DNA of 64,000 nt from assembly GCF_041438805.1 (NCBI RefSeq), contig NZ_CP109190.1, forward strand, positions 1,612,001-1,676,000. The letters run 5' to 3'. Position 1 is the stretch's first letter, and the number at the start of each line of letters is the position of its first letter. This document shows positions 28,362 through 37,501 of this stretch, piece by piece. Under the pieces are notes generated by a model. That model was not told where the DNA came from. It ran no database searches and worked only from the letters and a program-made list of their open reading frames with translations. Source of the stretch: Streptomyces sp. NBC_01707 (GTDB taxonomy: Bacteria > Actinomycetota > Actinomycetes > Streptomycetales > Streptomycetaceae). A program made the position numbers and the translations under genes.

Positions 28362-28636
28362 TACGACAACGCCCTGCCGGCGTAAACGATCGGACAATGA
28401 AAGACCGAGCTGATCAAGCCTCAGCGACCCCTGAGGAAGCTGTCCGAGGTCGAACCGGTCGTCTCCGCGATTCGAATGGTTCAACCATCGCCGACCGCAC
28501 ATGAGATCGGCTACGTCGGCCCGTCGAATACGAAGCAGTCTCCCGCTACCGGAACACAAATCCCAGGCGGCTCACACAATCTGAGTGCCAATCAAATCTG
28601 CGGCGGTGCACGTCCGCCGTGGGCGACACCGGTTGA
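28362..28636 (+). mobile_element. IS3-family transposase remnant (orfB C-terminus)
   Basis: Several frames together spell the end of an IS3-type DDE transposase: YDNALP at 28362, KTELIKPQRPLRKLSEVE from 28401, then after a shift FEWFNHRRPH. A further shift gives EIGYVGPSNT, and then EYEAVSRYRNTNPRRLTQSE leads to a TGA at 28634-28636. This order matches SYDNALAES, YKTELI, WFNHRRLH and EIG.VPP.E.E..YY of the family. Stops and at least two frameshifts make it non-functional. Terminal inverted repeats could not be located. Confidence 0.7.
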
Positions 28637-29148
28637 CGCCTCAGGGCCATTGCTGCCGTCAGAACAAGTGCGGTCAAGGCAGCAGGATAACGTTCCGAGC
28701 CACCTGGCCACAGGTGCATGCTCCCAGGCCCCACTCGCCTGATTTCGCCCTGGATGCAGCCATCCTTCCGACGTGAATACCCCGCTCGGATGACGCAGGC
28801 GAGCGTGCAGAAGGTGGCCAGAAACCATCAACTCGAAGCAGTGGGCGCGGACTAAGGTTTGATCAACAGAGGACGAAGATCAGAACGCTGTGGAGGCGCA
28901 CAGGCATTGATGGAGGTGGAGCGCTCCGCCCACACCGCGTCCCTTCAGGTCCCCACAGGACTCATCCCGTCCCCGGTCGACTCGCACGACCACGGCTGCC
29001 GCACGTCCTGCGCGCTCGTCGTCCGCGCGAGCGACGATCCCGCCGGTGGAAGTGGCACAAGAGTGTCAACCACCCGATAAGGGACGGCCGCTGAGCCCGT
29101 TCGACCTATCCCACTCTTCATGCACATCCAGATGTCAGGAGACAGCTC
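28637..29148. other. Long untranslated or gene-free region upstream of the DUF1906 gene
   Basis: About 510 bp without a supportable gene. A short palindrome GGAGCGCTCC lies at about 28917-28926. The last bases contain GGAGAC, which serves as the ribosome-binding site of the gene at 29149. A promoter is expected here but was not resolved. Confidence 0.35.
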
Positions 29149-31344
29149 ATGGCCGACGAGATGGTTCGTCTCGCCCAAAGATTCGTGAACACCACTTACA
29201 ACAACGGCGCGACGCTCGGCATATCCAAACTGGACGAGAACGGCGTCACCGGCTGGCCCACCATGTATGCCCTGACCCGGGCGCTCCAGTACGAAATGGG
29301 CATCACCGCCCTGTCGGACTCCTTCGGCCCGACCACGCTGTCGACGATCGGCGCGAAGTACGGCAAATTGGATGAAACAACCATCCCCTCGGCGAACTTC
29401 TGCCGAATCATCCAGTCCGCCCTGTACTGCAAGGGTTACGACGGCGGCGAGATCGACGGCACGTACAACTCCCGGGTCCAGGCCGCCGTCGAAAAGCTGA
29501 ACCAGAACATGGGCCTGGGCGTCACGTATCCGGGCAGTTCCCTGTGGCCGAAGGTGGTCAAGGGCCTGTTCAACATGGACGCCTACGTCACCGTCAACAA
29601 CGGTTCCGACGCCATCCGTTCCATTCAGCAGTGGCTCAACGGCCGGTACATCCTCCGCAAGGACTTCTACGTCATCCCCTGCGACGGCCACCACTCCCGC
29701 GACGTCGCCAAGTCGATGCTGTTTGCGATCCAGTACGAGCTGGGCATGGCCGACGGCACCGCGAACGGCGTGTTCGGACCCGGCACGCAGTCCGGCCTGA
29801 AGTCCCACACGGTTTCGCTCGGCACCACCGGCACCTGGGCGCAGCTGTTCACCGCGGCAATGATCCTGAACAAGCGGAGCGTTTCCTTCGGGGACTTCAC
29901 CGCTGACGTGAAGTCCGGCGTGGAGAGCTTCCAGTCGTTCATCAAGCTCTCCGTCACCGGCCAGGGCGACTTCCAGACCTGGGCCTCGCTGCTGGTCTCC
30001 TACGGCGACCAGTCCCGCAAGGGCACGGCGTGCGACGGCGTCACGATGGTCACGCCGCCGCGTGCGCAGGCCCTGAAGGACGCCGGCTACAAGTACATCG
30101 GCCGCTATCTCTTCAACCCGTCCAGCACGAGCCTGCCGGAGAAGCAGATCCAGCCCGGCGAGCTCGCCACGATCAAGGAGTACGGGCTGCGCTGCTTCCC
30201 GATCTTCCAGACGTGGAGCCGCTCGGCCGACTACTTCAGTTACAACCAGGGCACCAACGACGCGTTCAGGGCGATCGAGTGGGCTCAGTACCACGGCTTC
30301 AAGGCCGGCACGATCATCTACTTCGCGGTCGACTACGACGCGATGGACGGTGAGGTCACGGACTACGTCATTCCGCACTTCCGCGGCGTCATGCGCACGG
30401 TCGGGGAGAACTCCAGCTACGGCGTGGGCGTCTACGGGCCGCGCAACGTGTGCCAGCGTGTCGCGGACGCCGGCTACGCGGCCGCGAGTTTCGTGTCGGA
30501 CATGTCCAGCGGGTTCTCGGGGAACCTTGGCTATCCGATGCCGACGAACTGGGCATTCGACCAGATCGCCACAGTCACCGTCGGCTCGGGTTCCGGCGCG
30601 ATCGAGATCGACAACAACATCGCCTCGGGCCGTGACACCGGCCAGGGCGACTTCGATCCCGGCTCCTACACCGATGGCCTGGACGTCGACCTGGACAAGG
30701 CCACCTACCAGGACATGATGCTGACGGACGTCCAGAACTATCTGACGTCGATCGGCGTTCCGGAGACCGGTGGCGACGGCTGGACCGACAGTGACTGGGC
30801 GACGCTGGGCGGCATCTCCACCACCAAGGCGTTCGAACTCGTGCTGAGCGCGGACTGGCTGTTCACTTCGCTGGCACGGCAGCTCAAGCTCCGTAAGGCC
30901 CTGATCCAGGCGCCGGTACTGTGGGAGCTGCGCAAGCTGAACCCCTTGGACTTCGTCGCCGACGAGGCCGTCGAGCACGGTCTGAAGGACGACTCCAGCA
31001 CCGGTTGGGGGCAGATCTTCGCGTGGGTGACCATCGAGGCCCGCAACTACTGCATGCAGCAGGGCATCATCAACGGAACTCCGCTGACCGACTCCGATGT
31101 GCGGGCGGTGTGGGACGACCTCCAGGACCCGACCTACAACATCCGGTCGGTGGCCTATCTGACGCTCTACAACTCGCACCAGCTCGGGATCGCCAGGCCG
31201 AGCCTGACCACCAGCCTGGCCGACACCCAGGCCCTGCTGGCCCGGTACAACGGGACCGGTGACGACGCCGAGCAGTACGGCCGCGAGCTGGTCGGCCTGT
31301 ACAACGTGCTGGAGAACTACAACCAGCTGTCGCGCAACCAATGA
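29149..31344 (+). CDS. Peptidoglycan-binding / DUF1906 glycoside-hydrolase-like protein
   Basis: A 731-residue protein with no signal peptide or membrane helix. Residues about 80-130 (FCRIIQSALYCKGYDGGEID) and about 150-250 look like peptidoglycan-binding-type helical repeats. Residues about 300-505 form a DUF1906 domain, a TIM-barrel glycoside-hydrolase-like fold, with ALKDAGYKYIGRYLFNP, GTIIYFAVDYDAMDG and YGVGVYGPRNVCQ. The last 200 residues are helical and unrecognised. The ATG has GGAGAC 9 bases upstream. It starts a compact set with a small membrane protein and a Tat-exported protein, suggesting work at the cell wall. Without a Sec or Tat signal, export would need another route. Confidence 0.8.
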   Translation: MADEMVRLAQRFVNTTYNNGATLGISKLDENGVTGWPTMYALTRALQYEMGITALSDSFGPTTLSTIGAKYGKLDETTIPSANFCRIIQSALYCKGYDGGEIDGTYNSRVQAAVEKLNQNMGLGVTYPGSSLWPKVVKGLFNMDAYVTVNNGSDAIRSIQQWLNGRYILRKDFYVIPCDGHHSRDVAKSMLFAIQYELGMADGTANGVFGPGTQSGLKSHTVSLGTTGTWAQLFTAAMILNKRSVSFGDFTADVKSGVESFQSFIKLSVTGQGDFQTWASLLVSYGDQSRKGTACDGVTMVTPPRAQALKDAGYKYIGRYLFNPSSTSLPEKQIQPGELATIKEYGLRCFPIFQTWSRSADYFSYNQGTNDAFRAIEWAQYHGFKAGTIIYFAVDYDAMDGEVTDYVIPHFRGVMRTVGENSSYGVGVYGPRNVCQRVADAGYAAASFVSDMSSGFSGNLGYPMPTNWAFDQIATVTVGSGSGAIEIDNNIASGRDTGQGDFDPGSYTDGLDVDLDKATYQDMMLTDVQNYLTSIGVPETGGDGWTDSDWATLGGISTTKAFELVLSADWLFTSLARQLKLRKALIQAPVLWELRKLNPLDFVADEAVEHGLKDDSSTGWGQIFAWVTIEARNYCMQQGIINGTPLTDSDVRAVWDDLQDPTYNIRSVAYLTLYNSHQLGIARPSLTTSLADTQALLARYNGTGDDAEQYGRELVGLYNVLENYNQLSRNQ

Positions 31345-31373
31345 CCCCGATCACGGGCGTGAATACTGGGGGC

Positions 31374-31694
31374 ATGCGGAAGTGGTTGCCGACAGCCGTG
31401 GGCGTGAACCTGGTGCTGGGAATTCCCGGCGTCGTTCCGGTGTGGCTGCTGTCGTATTTCGCGGTGAACTGGCCGCTCGCGGCCGTCGGCTGGACGCAGC
31501 GGGAACCGACGGAGAACGACGGCATGCTGCCGTGGCTACTGCTCGGGGGGCCGGTGGTGGCGCTGTTCGCTCTGCTCTGGTGGCTTGCCAACCGCCCTCT
31601 ACGACGCAGGACAGCGCTGGACCCTCGCCTGTACTGGCCGGTGAGTGCCCTGATGACCCTTGTGCCGTCGATCACACTCATGATCGTTCTTTGA
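31374..31694 (+). CDS. Small integral membrane protein
   Basis: A 106-residue protein with about three helices: residues about 6-30 (TAVGVNLVLGIPGVVPVWLL), 53-72 (MLPWLLLGGPVVALFALLWW) and 88-105. It was started at the ATG at 31374, preceded by GGGGG. A longer version starting at 31341 would overlap the upstream stop by ATGA and imply coupling. No family was recognised. Its place between a cell-wall hydrolase-like gene and a Tat substrate hints at a membrane partner for them (inference). Confidence 0.6.
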   Translation: MRKWLPTAVGVNLVLGIPGVVPVWLLSYFAVNWPLAAVGWTQREPTENDGMLPWLLLGGPVVALFALLWWLANRPLRRRTALDPRLYWPVSALMTLVPSITLMIVL

Positions 31695-31710
31695 GAAAGG
31701 AATTGAAGAC

Positions 31711-32391
31711 GTGCAGAACGAAATGACGAGGCGCACCGTCGTGAAGAGCGCCGCGGTGATCGGTGCCGTGGCCGCGATGGGCTCCTTCGTTCCGGGGACG
31801 GCGTCGGCTGCGCCGAAAGGCAAGTCGCAGAAGCTCCCGACGTCCGCGAACGGGTGGATCCTCGAGAAGGAGGCGAACCACGTCTCGACCGTGTGGACGC
31901 GCCCGGTGGCAGGCACGGGGCTCAAGGTCGACGTCCGGATCGGGGACGTGGAGCTGATTCTCGTCCACGTGATACGCCGCTTCCACTACGAAGTCGAACA
32001 GATCCAGCGGGTCGATCTGGCCGGCTGGCGGGCCATCGGCAAGCTCGACAAGGACCTACCGGAATCGAACCTTGCCTCCGGGACCGCGGTGCAGATCAGA
32101 CCGGGCGCCGGCGCGAAGGGCGGGCTGTTCCCGTTGCAGGAACTGGTGCTCCGCGACATCCTCGCCGACTGCGAGGGTGTCGTGCGCTGGGGTGGCGACG
32201 ACAGCACGGTGAACGAATCGCTGTTCTACATCGACGCAGGCCCGAACGACGAGCGGGTGCGCAAGGTCGCGGACAAGCTTCGCGGTTGGGACGCGACACC
32301 CGGTGAAGGCGCCGGCGTGGAAGTGAACGTTCTGTCCCCGTCCCGGCGCAGCCGCGCGGATCGTCTGGCCCGCACCCAGCGTTCGGACTGA
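31711..32391 (+). CDS. Tat-exported protein of unknown function
   Basis: A 226-residue protein with a clear twin-arginine signal: TRRTVVKSAAVIGAVAAMGS and a cleavage-like ASAAP near residue 34. The mature part (ILEKEANHVSTVWTRPVAG, VIRRFHYEVEQI, GLFPLQELVLRDILADC, VRWGGDD) has a mixed alpha/beta look. A peptidase-like role at the cell wall is possible because of the WGGDD segment and neighbouring genes, but I do not recognise the family. GTG at 31711 was taken, with AAAGGAA upstream; an ATG four codons downstream fits the signal equally well. Confidence 0.65.
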   Translation: MQNEMTRRTVVKSAAVIGAVAAMGSFVPGTASAAPKGKSQKLPTSANGWILEKEANHVSTVWTRPVAGTGLKVDVRIGDVELILVHVIRRFHYEVEQIQRVDLAGWRAIGKLDKDLPESNLASGTAVQIRPGAGAKGGLFPLQELVLRDILADCEGVVRWGGDDSTVNESLFYIDAGPNDERVRKVADKLRGWDATPGEGAGVEVNVLSPSRRSRADRLARTQRSD

Positions 32392-32416
32392 CCCGGCGCC
32401 CCGTAGAGGGACGAGT

Positions 32417-32456
32417 CTCCTCCTCCCCATGGCCTGAGAACCATCGGGAGGGGGAG
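32417..32456 (+). terminator. Imperfect hairpin after the Tat-protein gene
   Basis: TCTCCTCCTCCCCATGG pairs, with one mismatch, with CCATCGGGAGGGGGA across a loop of about 8 bases, 25 bp after the stop at 32391. It probably ends the three-gene unit. Confidence 0.5.
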
Positions 32457-32841
32457 CCGGGCGGTACTGCCGCGACTCACGCTGCGCCGCCCGGCTCCTC
32501 GACAGCGCCACACGACCTCGGGCCCTCGACGGGTGGCCGCGAGGGAGAGGCCGGCCAGGCGCTGAGATGCCGAATCTTCGACCAGGGCATACCGTCCATT
32601 TGGTGCGTAGTGCACCATGGGAGGTGCTGATGTCCGCTCTCGTCGTGATCGGTTACGACGGCGCCGGAGGTGACGGCCGGCCTCACGCGCCCGTCAACCT
32701 CGTGGGTCTCGTCCCGATCGCGCCCCGTCCCTTCTGATGCCTGTGCCGTCCCGCCGGCGGAAGCCGGGGCGCACTCGGCACCACACGCCCGCCGCGTCCG
32801 CCCTACGGCCCGGCCGAGTCGACAGGCCGTCCCCCCGAGTC

Positions 32842-33462
32842 GTGCGGGCATTCACTCGGACAGCGGGTCGTGCCGCGTCGGCCACCCTGATCGGTACGGC
32901 CCTGATGCTCACCGCGCTGCCGCCTGCTGCGCACGCCGGGGCACGCCCGGCCGCTCCCCTTGTTCAGCCGGGTGACGAGAGCTCGGGCGGTCCCGGGCAG
33001 TCCGAGGAGTGCGACGCGGATCCTTCTTCGTGCCACGGCTCGAACCGGCTGTACCAGTACATCTACTCCCTCGGGATCCACCCCTTCACCAGCCCTCACG
33101 ATGTGCGCGAGCAGCTCACCGGTAACTTCTGGCTGTTCCCGGTGCGCGGCGCGTGTCCCACCCGGATCCGCCCGAAGGACGAGTGCGAGCTGCTGGGTGG
33201 AAACCCGGTCCTGGTGGAAGCGATCGGGTACGACCACCTTCAGATCGCGACCCTGCCCGGCCACTCTCTGGGTGATGGCCTGCACATCCGGTTCACCTTC
33301 ACCCGTGGTCTCGGCTTCCAGTACCTGATCGTGACTGCCTGGCAGAACAAGCCGACCGCCTGCACCGAGAAGACAGCGTGCAATGTGGCAAGTCGTGTGG
33401 GCGCCTGGGCGCTGTGGCGAGTCCTCGCCGAGACGCTGGCGGTATCGGCCTACCTCGCCTGA
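32842..33462 (+). CDS. Secreted protein of unknown function
   Basis: The 206-residue form starting at GTG 32842 opens with a textbook Sec signal (VRAFTRTAGRAASATLIGTA then LMLTALPPAAHAG). The mature part of about 175 residues has six or more cysteines (EECDADPSSCHG, GACPTRI, DECELLGG, ACTEKTACN), suggesting disulfides outside the cell. No family was recognised. An ATG at 32737 in the same frame would add 35 basic residues before the signal; the shorter form fits signal-peptide rules better, although no good ribosome-binding site is visible for either. The 32392-32841 interval otherwise holds only the terminator. Confidence 0.55.
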   Translation: MRAFTRTAGRAASATLIGTALMLTALPPAAHAGARPAAPLVQPGDESSGGPGQSEECDADPSSCHGSNRLYQYIYSLGIHPFTSPHDVREQLTGNFWLFPVRGACPTRIRPKDECELLGGNPVLVEAIGYDHLQIATLPGHSLGDGLHIRFTFTRGLGFQYLIVTAWQNKPTACTEKTACNVASRVGAWALWRVLAETLAVSAYLA

Positions 33463-33523
33463 CGCAGCCGAACGGCCGGCCCAGGCTGCGCTCGGACAAT
33501 CGCGCGCCCTACGCCCTTGCGTC

Positions 33524-35173
33524 TCAGCCGAGGTGCTTGGCGATCTCCCAGCTCGCCGCCAGTTCCACATCGCCGTTGATCCGTACGTCGACCAGGACCG
33601 GACCGTTCTCGACGGCCAGTGCTCTGTCGATCTCGCCGAGGTCGTCGGGCTTGCGTACGGTGAAGCCCTTCGCACCGAAGCCTGCCGCGAGTTTCGCGAA
33701 GTCGGGCTCCGGCATGTCGGCGTAGGACGCATTCAGATTCTTGTGGACCAGATCGTGCTTCTCCTGGCCCACCGCGTTGTCGTTGAAGACAATCACCGTG
33801 AGCGGCAGTTCGTGGCGGACGGCCGTATGGAAATCGGCGACGTTCATCATGAACGAGGCGTCCCCGGTCGTGTGCGTGACGCGCTGTCCGGGGCGTGCGA
33901 AGCAGGCACCGATGGCGAGGGCCAGACCCTGGCCGACGGCGCCGAAGTCCCAGCCGACCGCCCAGTTCTCCGCGCGCGGGACAGTGAGGATCTTCACGCA
34001 GACCATGGCCGCGTGACCGCCGTCGAGCACCAGGATGCGGTCGTCCTTCGGCAGTGCGCCCTCCAGGTGACATACCGCCCTGCGTGGATCCGTGGCGTCG
34101 CCGTCGTCGTACTGAAGGGTCTCCGGCTTCCGGTCGTCCTGGAGCTTCTGCACGAGCCCGGGGTCGGGCCGGCGTACGTCCACCGTCCCGGCGAGCCGCT
34201 CCGCGAGGGCCGCCACGGCCGTTCCGGCGTCGGCCGTCATGCCGACGGCCACACGGGCGAACCAGCCGAATGCCTCCGGCCGGTCGTCGATCTGGATGAT
34301 CTTCTTACCGTTCGCCAGAATCGCTCCGAAGTCGGTCGTCCATTCGTTGAGGCTGGCGCCGACAACCACCATCACATCGCTCTCGGCGAGTGTTTCCACC
34401 GTCAGACGGGAACCCAGTCCGCCGCTGATTCCCATGTACAGCGGATAGTTCGCGCAGAATCCGGCGGCCAGAATGGATACGCCGACCGGTGCGCCAAGAT
34501 GCTCGGCCAGTCTGCGCACCTCGGCCTCCGCTCCGGAGTTACGCGCCCCGAGTCCGCAGAGAATCGTCGGCCGCCGGGCTGACGCGAGCAACCTGACCGC
34601 TTCCTCGACGTCCTGCGTACGCGGCGGCTGGAGGGTCTTGGGCGCGTACATGGGCCGGTACGTCCAGTCGGGATCCGGAAGCTCCGTCTGCTGGACGTCC
34701 TGGGGCAGATTCAGAATGAAGGGACCTCTCCGCACCTTGATCTGACGGAATGCCTCCCCGAGGCAGTAGTCCACGTTGTGCACCGACTCCAGTCGGACGG
34801 TGGCCTCGGTGGTGAGTCTGGCGAGTGCCTGCTGGTCCACCATTCCCTGCGGGTTGTACGGGTCGCGGAGGGAGGCGTGTCCGGCGATCAGCATCAGGGG
34901 TGTGCGGTGGAGCCGTGCGGCCACCAGCGAGGTCGTGGCATTGGTGTAGCCAGGGCCTTGGGTGACCGACGCGAGACCGGGCTTGCCACTGAACCGGGCG
35001 TAGCCGTCGGCCATGCCGACAGCGCTGGATTCATGGTGGGCGTGGACGAATCTCGCGCCGTGCCGTTCGCCCAGGTCCACGATGATGTCCTGGTTCGCGT
35101 CGCCCATCACGGCGAACATGTGGTCGAGACCTTCGGCGGCGATCGCGTCGGTGACAGCTTGGAATGCCTTCAT
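33524..35173 (-). CDS. ThDP-dependent enzyme of the acetolactate synthase / decarboxylase family
   Basis: A 549-residue enzyme with the three ThDP-enzyme domains. The N-terminal pyrimidine-binding domain carries the catalytic glutamate at 48 (HAHHESSAVGMADGYARFSG). A central domain (ILCGLGARNSGAEAEVRRLA) follows. The C-terminal pyrophosphate domain has TTGDASFMMN and FNDNAVGQ, a GDA variant of the usual GDG...N metal motif. Substrate cannot be assigned; related enzymes act on 2-keto acids. GAAGGAAG lies upstream of the ATG at 35173. It lies 295 bp downstream of a nitrile hydratase operon on the same strand, with no gene in the gap, so a shared pathway is possible but unproven. Confidence 0.82.
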   Translation of the reverse strand: MKAFQAVTDAIAAEGLDHMFAVMGDANQDIIVDLGERHGARFVHAHHESSAVGMADGYARFSGKPGLASVTQGPGYTNATTSLVAARLHRTPLMLIAGHASLRDPYNPQGMVDQQALARLTTEATVRLESVHNVDYCLGEAFRQIKVRRGPFILNLPQDVQQTELPDPDWTYRPMYAPKTLQPPRTQDVEEAVRLLASARRPTILCGLGARNSGAEAEVRRLAEHLGAPVGVSILAAGFCANYPLYMGISGGLGSRLTVETLAESDVMVVVGASLNEWTTDFGAILANGKKIIQIDDRPEAFGWFARVAVGMTADAGTAVAALAERLAGTVDVRRPDPGLVQKLQDDRKPETLQYDDGDATDPRRAVCHLEGALPKDDRILVLDGGHAAMVCVKILTVPRAENWAVGWDFGAVGQGLALAIGACFARPGQRVTHTTGDASFMMNVADFHTAVRHELPLTVIVFNDNAVGQEKHDLVHKNLNASYADMPEPDFAKLAAGFGAKGFTVRKPDDLGEIDRALAVENGPVLVDVRINGDVELAASWEIAKHLG

Positions 35174-35468
35174 CGGAGTCTTCCTTCGGGTTCGCCGGTC
35201 TTGAACCGACAGGCGCCGATGTTTTCGACGGAATGCGACCTGGCCGTCCTCCGCAGGCGCTTCATGGTGCGGCCGAATGGGTTGCCCAGCCATCGCAGGA
35301 GAGCCAGAGCGTAATGCACCGTCAGGCCGTGGATCTTGTCGACAGGGCGCGGTGAGTACCGCGATGACGACGCGGGCACCGATTCGGCGTAACTCCGGTG
35401 AGGTACGACCTCTCACGGCACGCGAGTGCCGGCGACCGGCCACGGGACCAGGTCATGGTGGTTGCGAG

Positions 35469-35810
35469 TCAGTGCTGGTGGTCGTGGTCGTAACCGATGG
35501 GGCGCTGGGCCAGTGTCCGGGCGCGGGTGGTGACCTCGACGGCCGACACGGCGCCGCCGTCGAGCACGTCTTCGAGTGCGCCCAGCCAGTGCTGGTAGTA
35601 GCTCCAGTGCGCGTGCTCGGTCGGTGCCGATTCCCAGTGTGCGATCCGGGCGATCAGCGCCGCCTGGAACTGCGGCCAGGTGAACACACCTGCCTCGCAC
35701 AGGGTGACGGCCATACCGAAGGCACGGCTCTCCCACGGCTCGGCGAACACGAGCTCGCCGTTGGAACGCGGCGGCGCGGCCGGTCCCTCGATGTCCAGCG
35801 GGGCGGTCAC
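35469..35810 (-). CDS. Nitrile hydratase accessory (activator / metallochaperone) protein
   Basis: A 113-residue protein of the P14K-like family that helps insert cobalt and mature nitrile hydratase. It shares the EPWESRAFGMAVTLCEAGVF and WPQFQAALIARIAHWE segments with beta-subunit N-termini, to which this family is related, and ends in a histidine-rich GYDHDHQH tail. The GTG start overlaps the alpha-subunit stop by 4 bp (GTGA). The order beta-alpha-accessory is the one known from cobalt-type enzymes. Confidence 0.88.
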   Translation of the reverse strand: MTAPLDIEGPAAPPRSNGELVFAEPWESRAFGMAVTLCEAGVFTWPQFQAALIARIAHWESAPTEHAHWSYYQHWLGALEDVLDGGAVSAVEVTTRARTLAQRPIGYDHDHQH

Positions 35811-36403
35811 GGCGCCTCGATCCTGGCGACGCCGACCATCGCGTCGCGGGTGATCAGCGGCACGAGCTGTTCCTCGGACATGCCCTCGGTGCCGGCCGGG
35901 CGCTCGGGCAGTACCAGCCAGCGCACCTCGCTGCTGGAGTCGTGGACGGTGATCCGCACGTCGTCGGCGAGTTCGAGCCCCATCTCGGAAAGCACTTTGC
36001 GCGGCTCCTTGACCACTCGCGAGCGGTAGGCCGGGTCCTTGTACCAGCTCGGCGGCAGGCCGAGCAGCCGCCACGGGTAGCACGAGCACAGCGTGCAGAC
36101 CACCACGTTGTGGCTGGTCGCGGTGTTCTCGACGACAACGACGTGCTCGGTCTGCGCCCCGATGAAGCCCCACTCCTTGATGGCGGCGGTGCCGTCGTCG
36201 AGCAGCCGCCGCCGGTACTCGGGGTCGGTCCATGCCTTGGCGACCACCTTGGCTCCGTTGAGGGGGCCCACGTTGGTCTCGTATTCGGTGATCATCGCGT
36301 CCAGCGTCGTCGGGTCGACCAGGCCCCGCTCGGTCAGCAGCTGCTCAAGAGCCTCGGTGCGCAGCGGTGCGGGAATGCGTTCAGCGGATTCGCCGGCGGT
36401 CAT
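35807..36403 (-). CDS. nthA: Nitrile hydratase alpha subunit, cobalt type
   Basis: A 198-residue metal-binding subunit of nitrile hydratase, which hydrates nitriles to amides in the cytoplasm. The metal claw is VVCTLCSCYPW, with cysteines at 103, 106 and 108. Threonine between the first two cysteines (CTLC) marks the cobalt class, whereas serine (CSLC) marks the iron class. ELADDVRITVHDSSSEVRW and LPERPAGTEG are standard. Its ATG overlaps the beta-subunit stop (ATGA). Confidence 0.94.
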   Translation of the reverse strand: MTAGESAERIPAPLRTEALEQLLTERGLVDPTTLDAMITEYETNVGPLNGAKVVAKAWTDPEYRRRLLDDGTAAIKEWGFIGAQTEHVVVVENTATSHNVVVCTLCSCYPWRLLGLPPSWYKDPAYRSRVVKEPRKVLSEMGLELADDVRITVHDSSSEVRWLVLPERPAGTEGMSEEQLVPLITRDAMVGVARIEAP

Positions 36404-37065
36404 GCGGTCCTCTCCAGATAGCTCTCGAACATCTCGATGGTGAGTGTGAACGGTTCGGCCTCGGCACCCCACAGCTCGTGCGAGTCGAATCGCACCGAGT
36501 ACACGTACTCCGGGTTCTCGCCCTGGAAGTGCGCGTTCGTGTCGGGCAGGACAGAGGCCGGCTGGAGGAGCGCGACGACTCCGGTGTGTCCGCGCACGTA
36601 GCCCGGCAGCCTGGTGTGTCCGGTCGGCGACATGTTCTTGGCACGCACCCGCTCGCCCTCCGCGAACGCCGGGGCCGCATCGATGGTGCGCAACGACCCC
36701 TTGGCGGTCGGCGCGTAACCGGGTTTCGTGGGTTCGGGTATCGGCGGTTCCTCGACCTGCTCGCCGCGCAGGTTGCGGGCGCGGGCCTGGATCGCGGTCG
36801 GTGCCAGGATGGCGCTCTCGGCAAGTATCAGCTCGGCGGCGTTGAGCCAGCGGCCGAAGTAGCCGTCGGCGAGGTAGGCAGTCGGGTCCAGGCGCTCGAT
36901 AGCGTGCCGGAACGCGTCCAGGTTCAGTCCGGCCAGCTGGACCGAGCTGCGCGTCAGGGCGAACGCCCGGCCCTGCCAGGGTTCCGGGAAGACAGCCTCG
37001 TCGGCGCGCGGCGGATGGGTGGGGCCCCACCCCTCGGTTCCCCCCATGTCGGCGATCCCTTCCAT
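36400..37065 (-). CDS. nthB: Nitrile hydratase beta subunit
   Basis: A 221-residue beta subunit, first gene of the operon. The N-terminus (MEGIADMGGTEGWGP, FPEPWQGRAFALTR) and the C-terminal SH3-like barrel (RLPGYVRGHTGVVALLQPAS, EYVYSVRFDSHELWG) are typical. GAGAGGTGG lies upstream of the ATG. The gene overlaps nthA by 4 bp, so the subunits should be made in equal amounts. Confidence 0.94.
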   Translation of the reverse strand: MEGIADMGGTEGWGPTHPPRADEAVFPEPWQGRAFALTRSSVQLAGLNLDAFRHAIERLDPTAYLADGYFGRWLNAAELILAESAILAPTAIQARARNLRGEQVEEPPIPEPTKPGYAPTAKGSLRTIDAAPAFAEGERVRAKNMSPTGHTRLPGYVRGHTGVVALLQPASVLPDTNAHFQGENPEYVYSVRFDSHELWGAEAEPFTLTIEMFESYLERTA

Positions 37066-37501
37066 GGCACCACCTCTCGTAGATCTGCAGCCGTAGGGAC
37101 ACTCTCGGCAGCATCGGTACGCGTTCAGCTCGGAAAGGCCTCGCGCCGCCGCGCTTCGCCATCGTGCGGTGGTCGGGTGCCGACCAAGGCGACCACCAAA
37201 GACAGCCGGCCGGAACGGAGCCCCCGTGGCAGTACCGGGACCGGGTGTTCGCCGTGCCGCCGTTGGAGCGCACCCGTCGGCCCGGCATTCCTGGTGCGGG
37301 GCCGCTACAGGTCGGACTCGGTCGGGCCATTCAAGTGCATACCACTCGATATGCCACCACTCTAAGACATGTGCGGATTGTCGGCCTGTATCGCGGACCG
37401 GAACTGTGGGCACGATCCGCGCCGCACCGCAGCACTCCTGCGCCCGTGCTCCACAGGCCACCGAAGAGACCTCCGCAGCGGCAACTTCCGTGCCGACAAC
37501 C
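37066..37501. promoter_or_regulatory. Upstream region of the nitrile hydratase operon
   Basis: The 436-bp gap between nthB and the phosphatase gene has no supported ORF. It should hold the nth promoter. On the minus strand near 37340-37365 a direct repeat GAGTGG(T/-)..CATATC / GAGTGGTATGC is visible and could be an operator half-site pair; this is speculative. The AT-rich patch around it is the only low-GC part of the interval. Confidence 0.3.
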
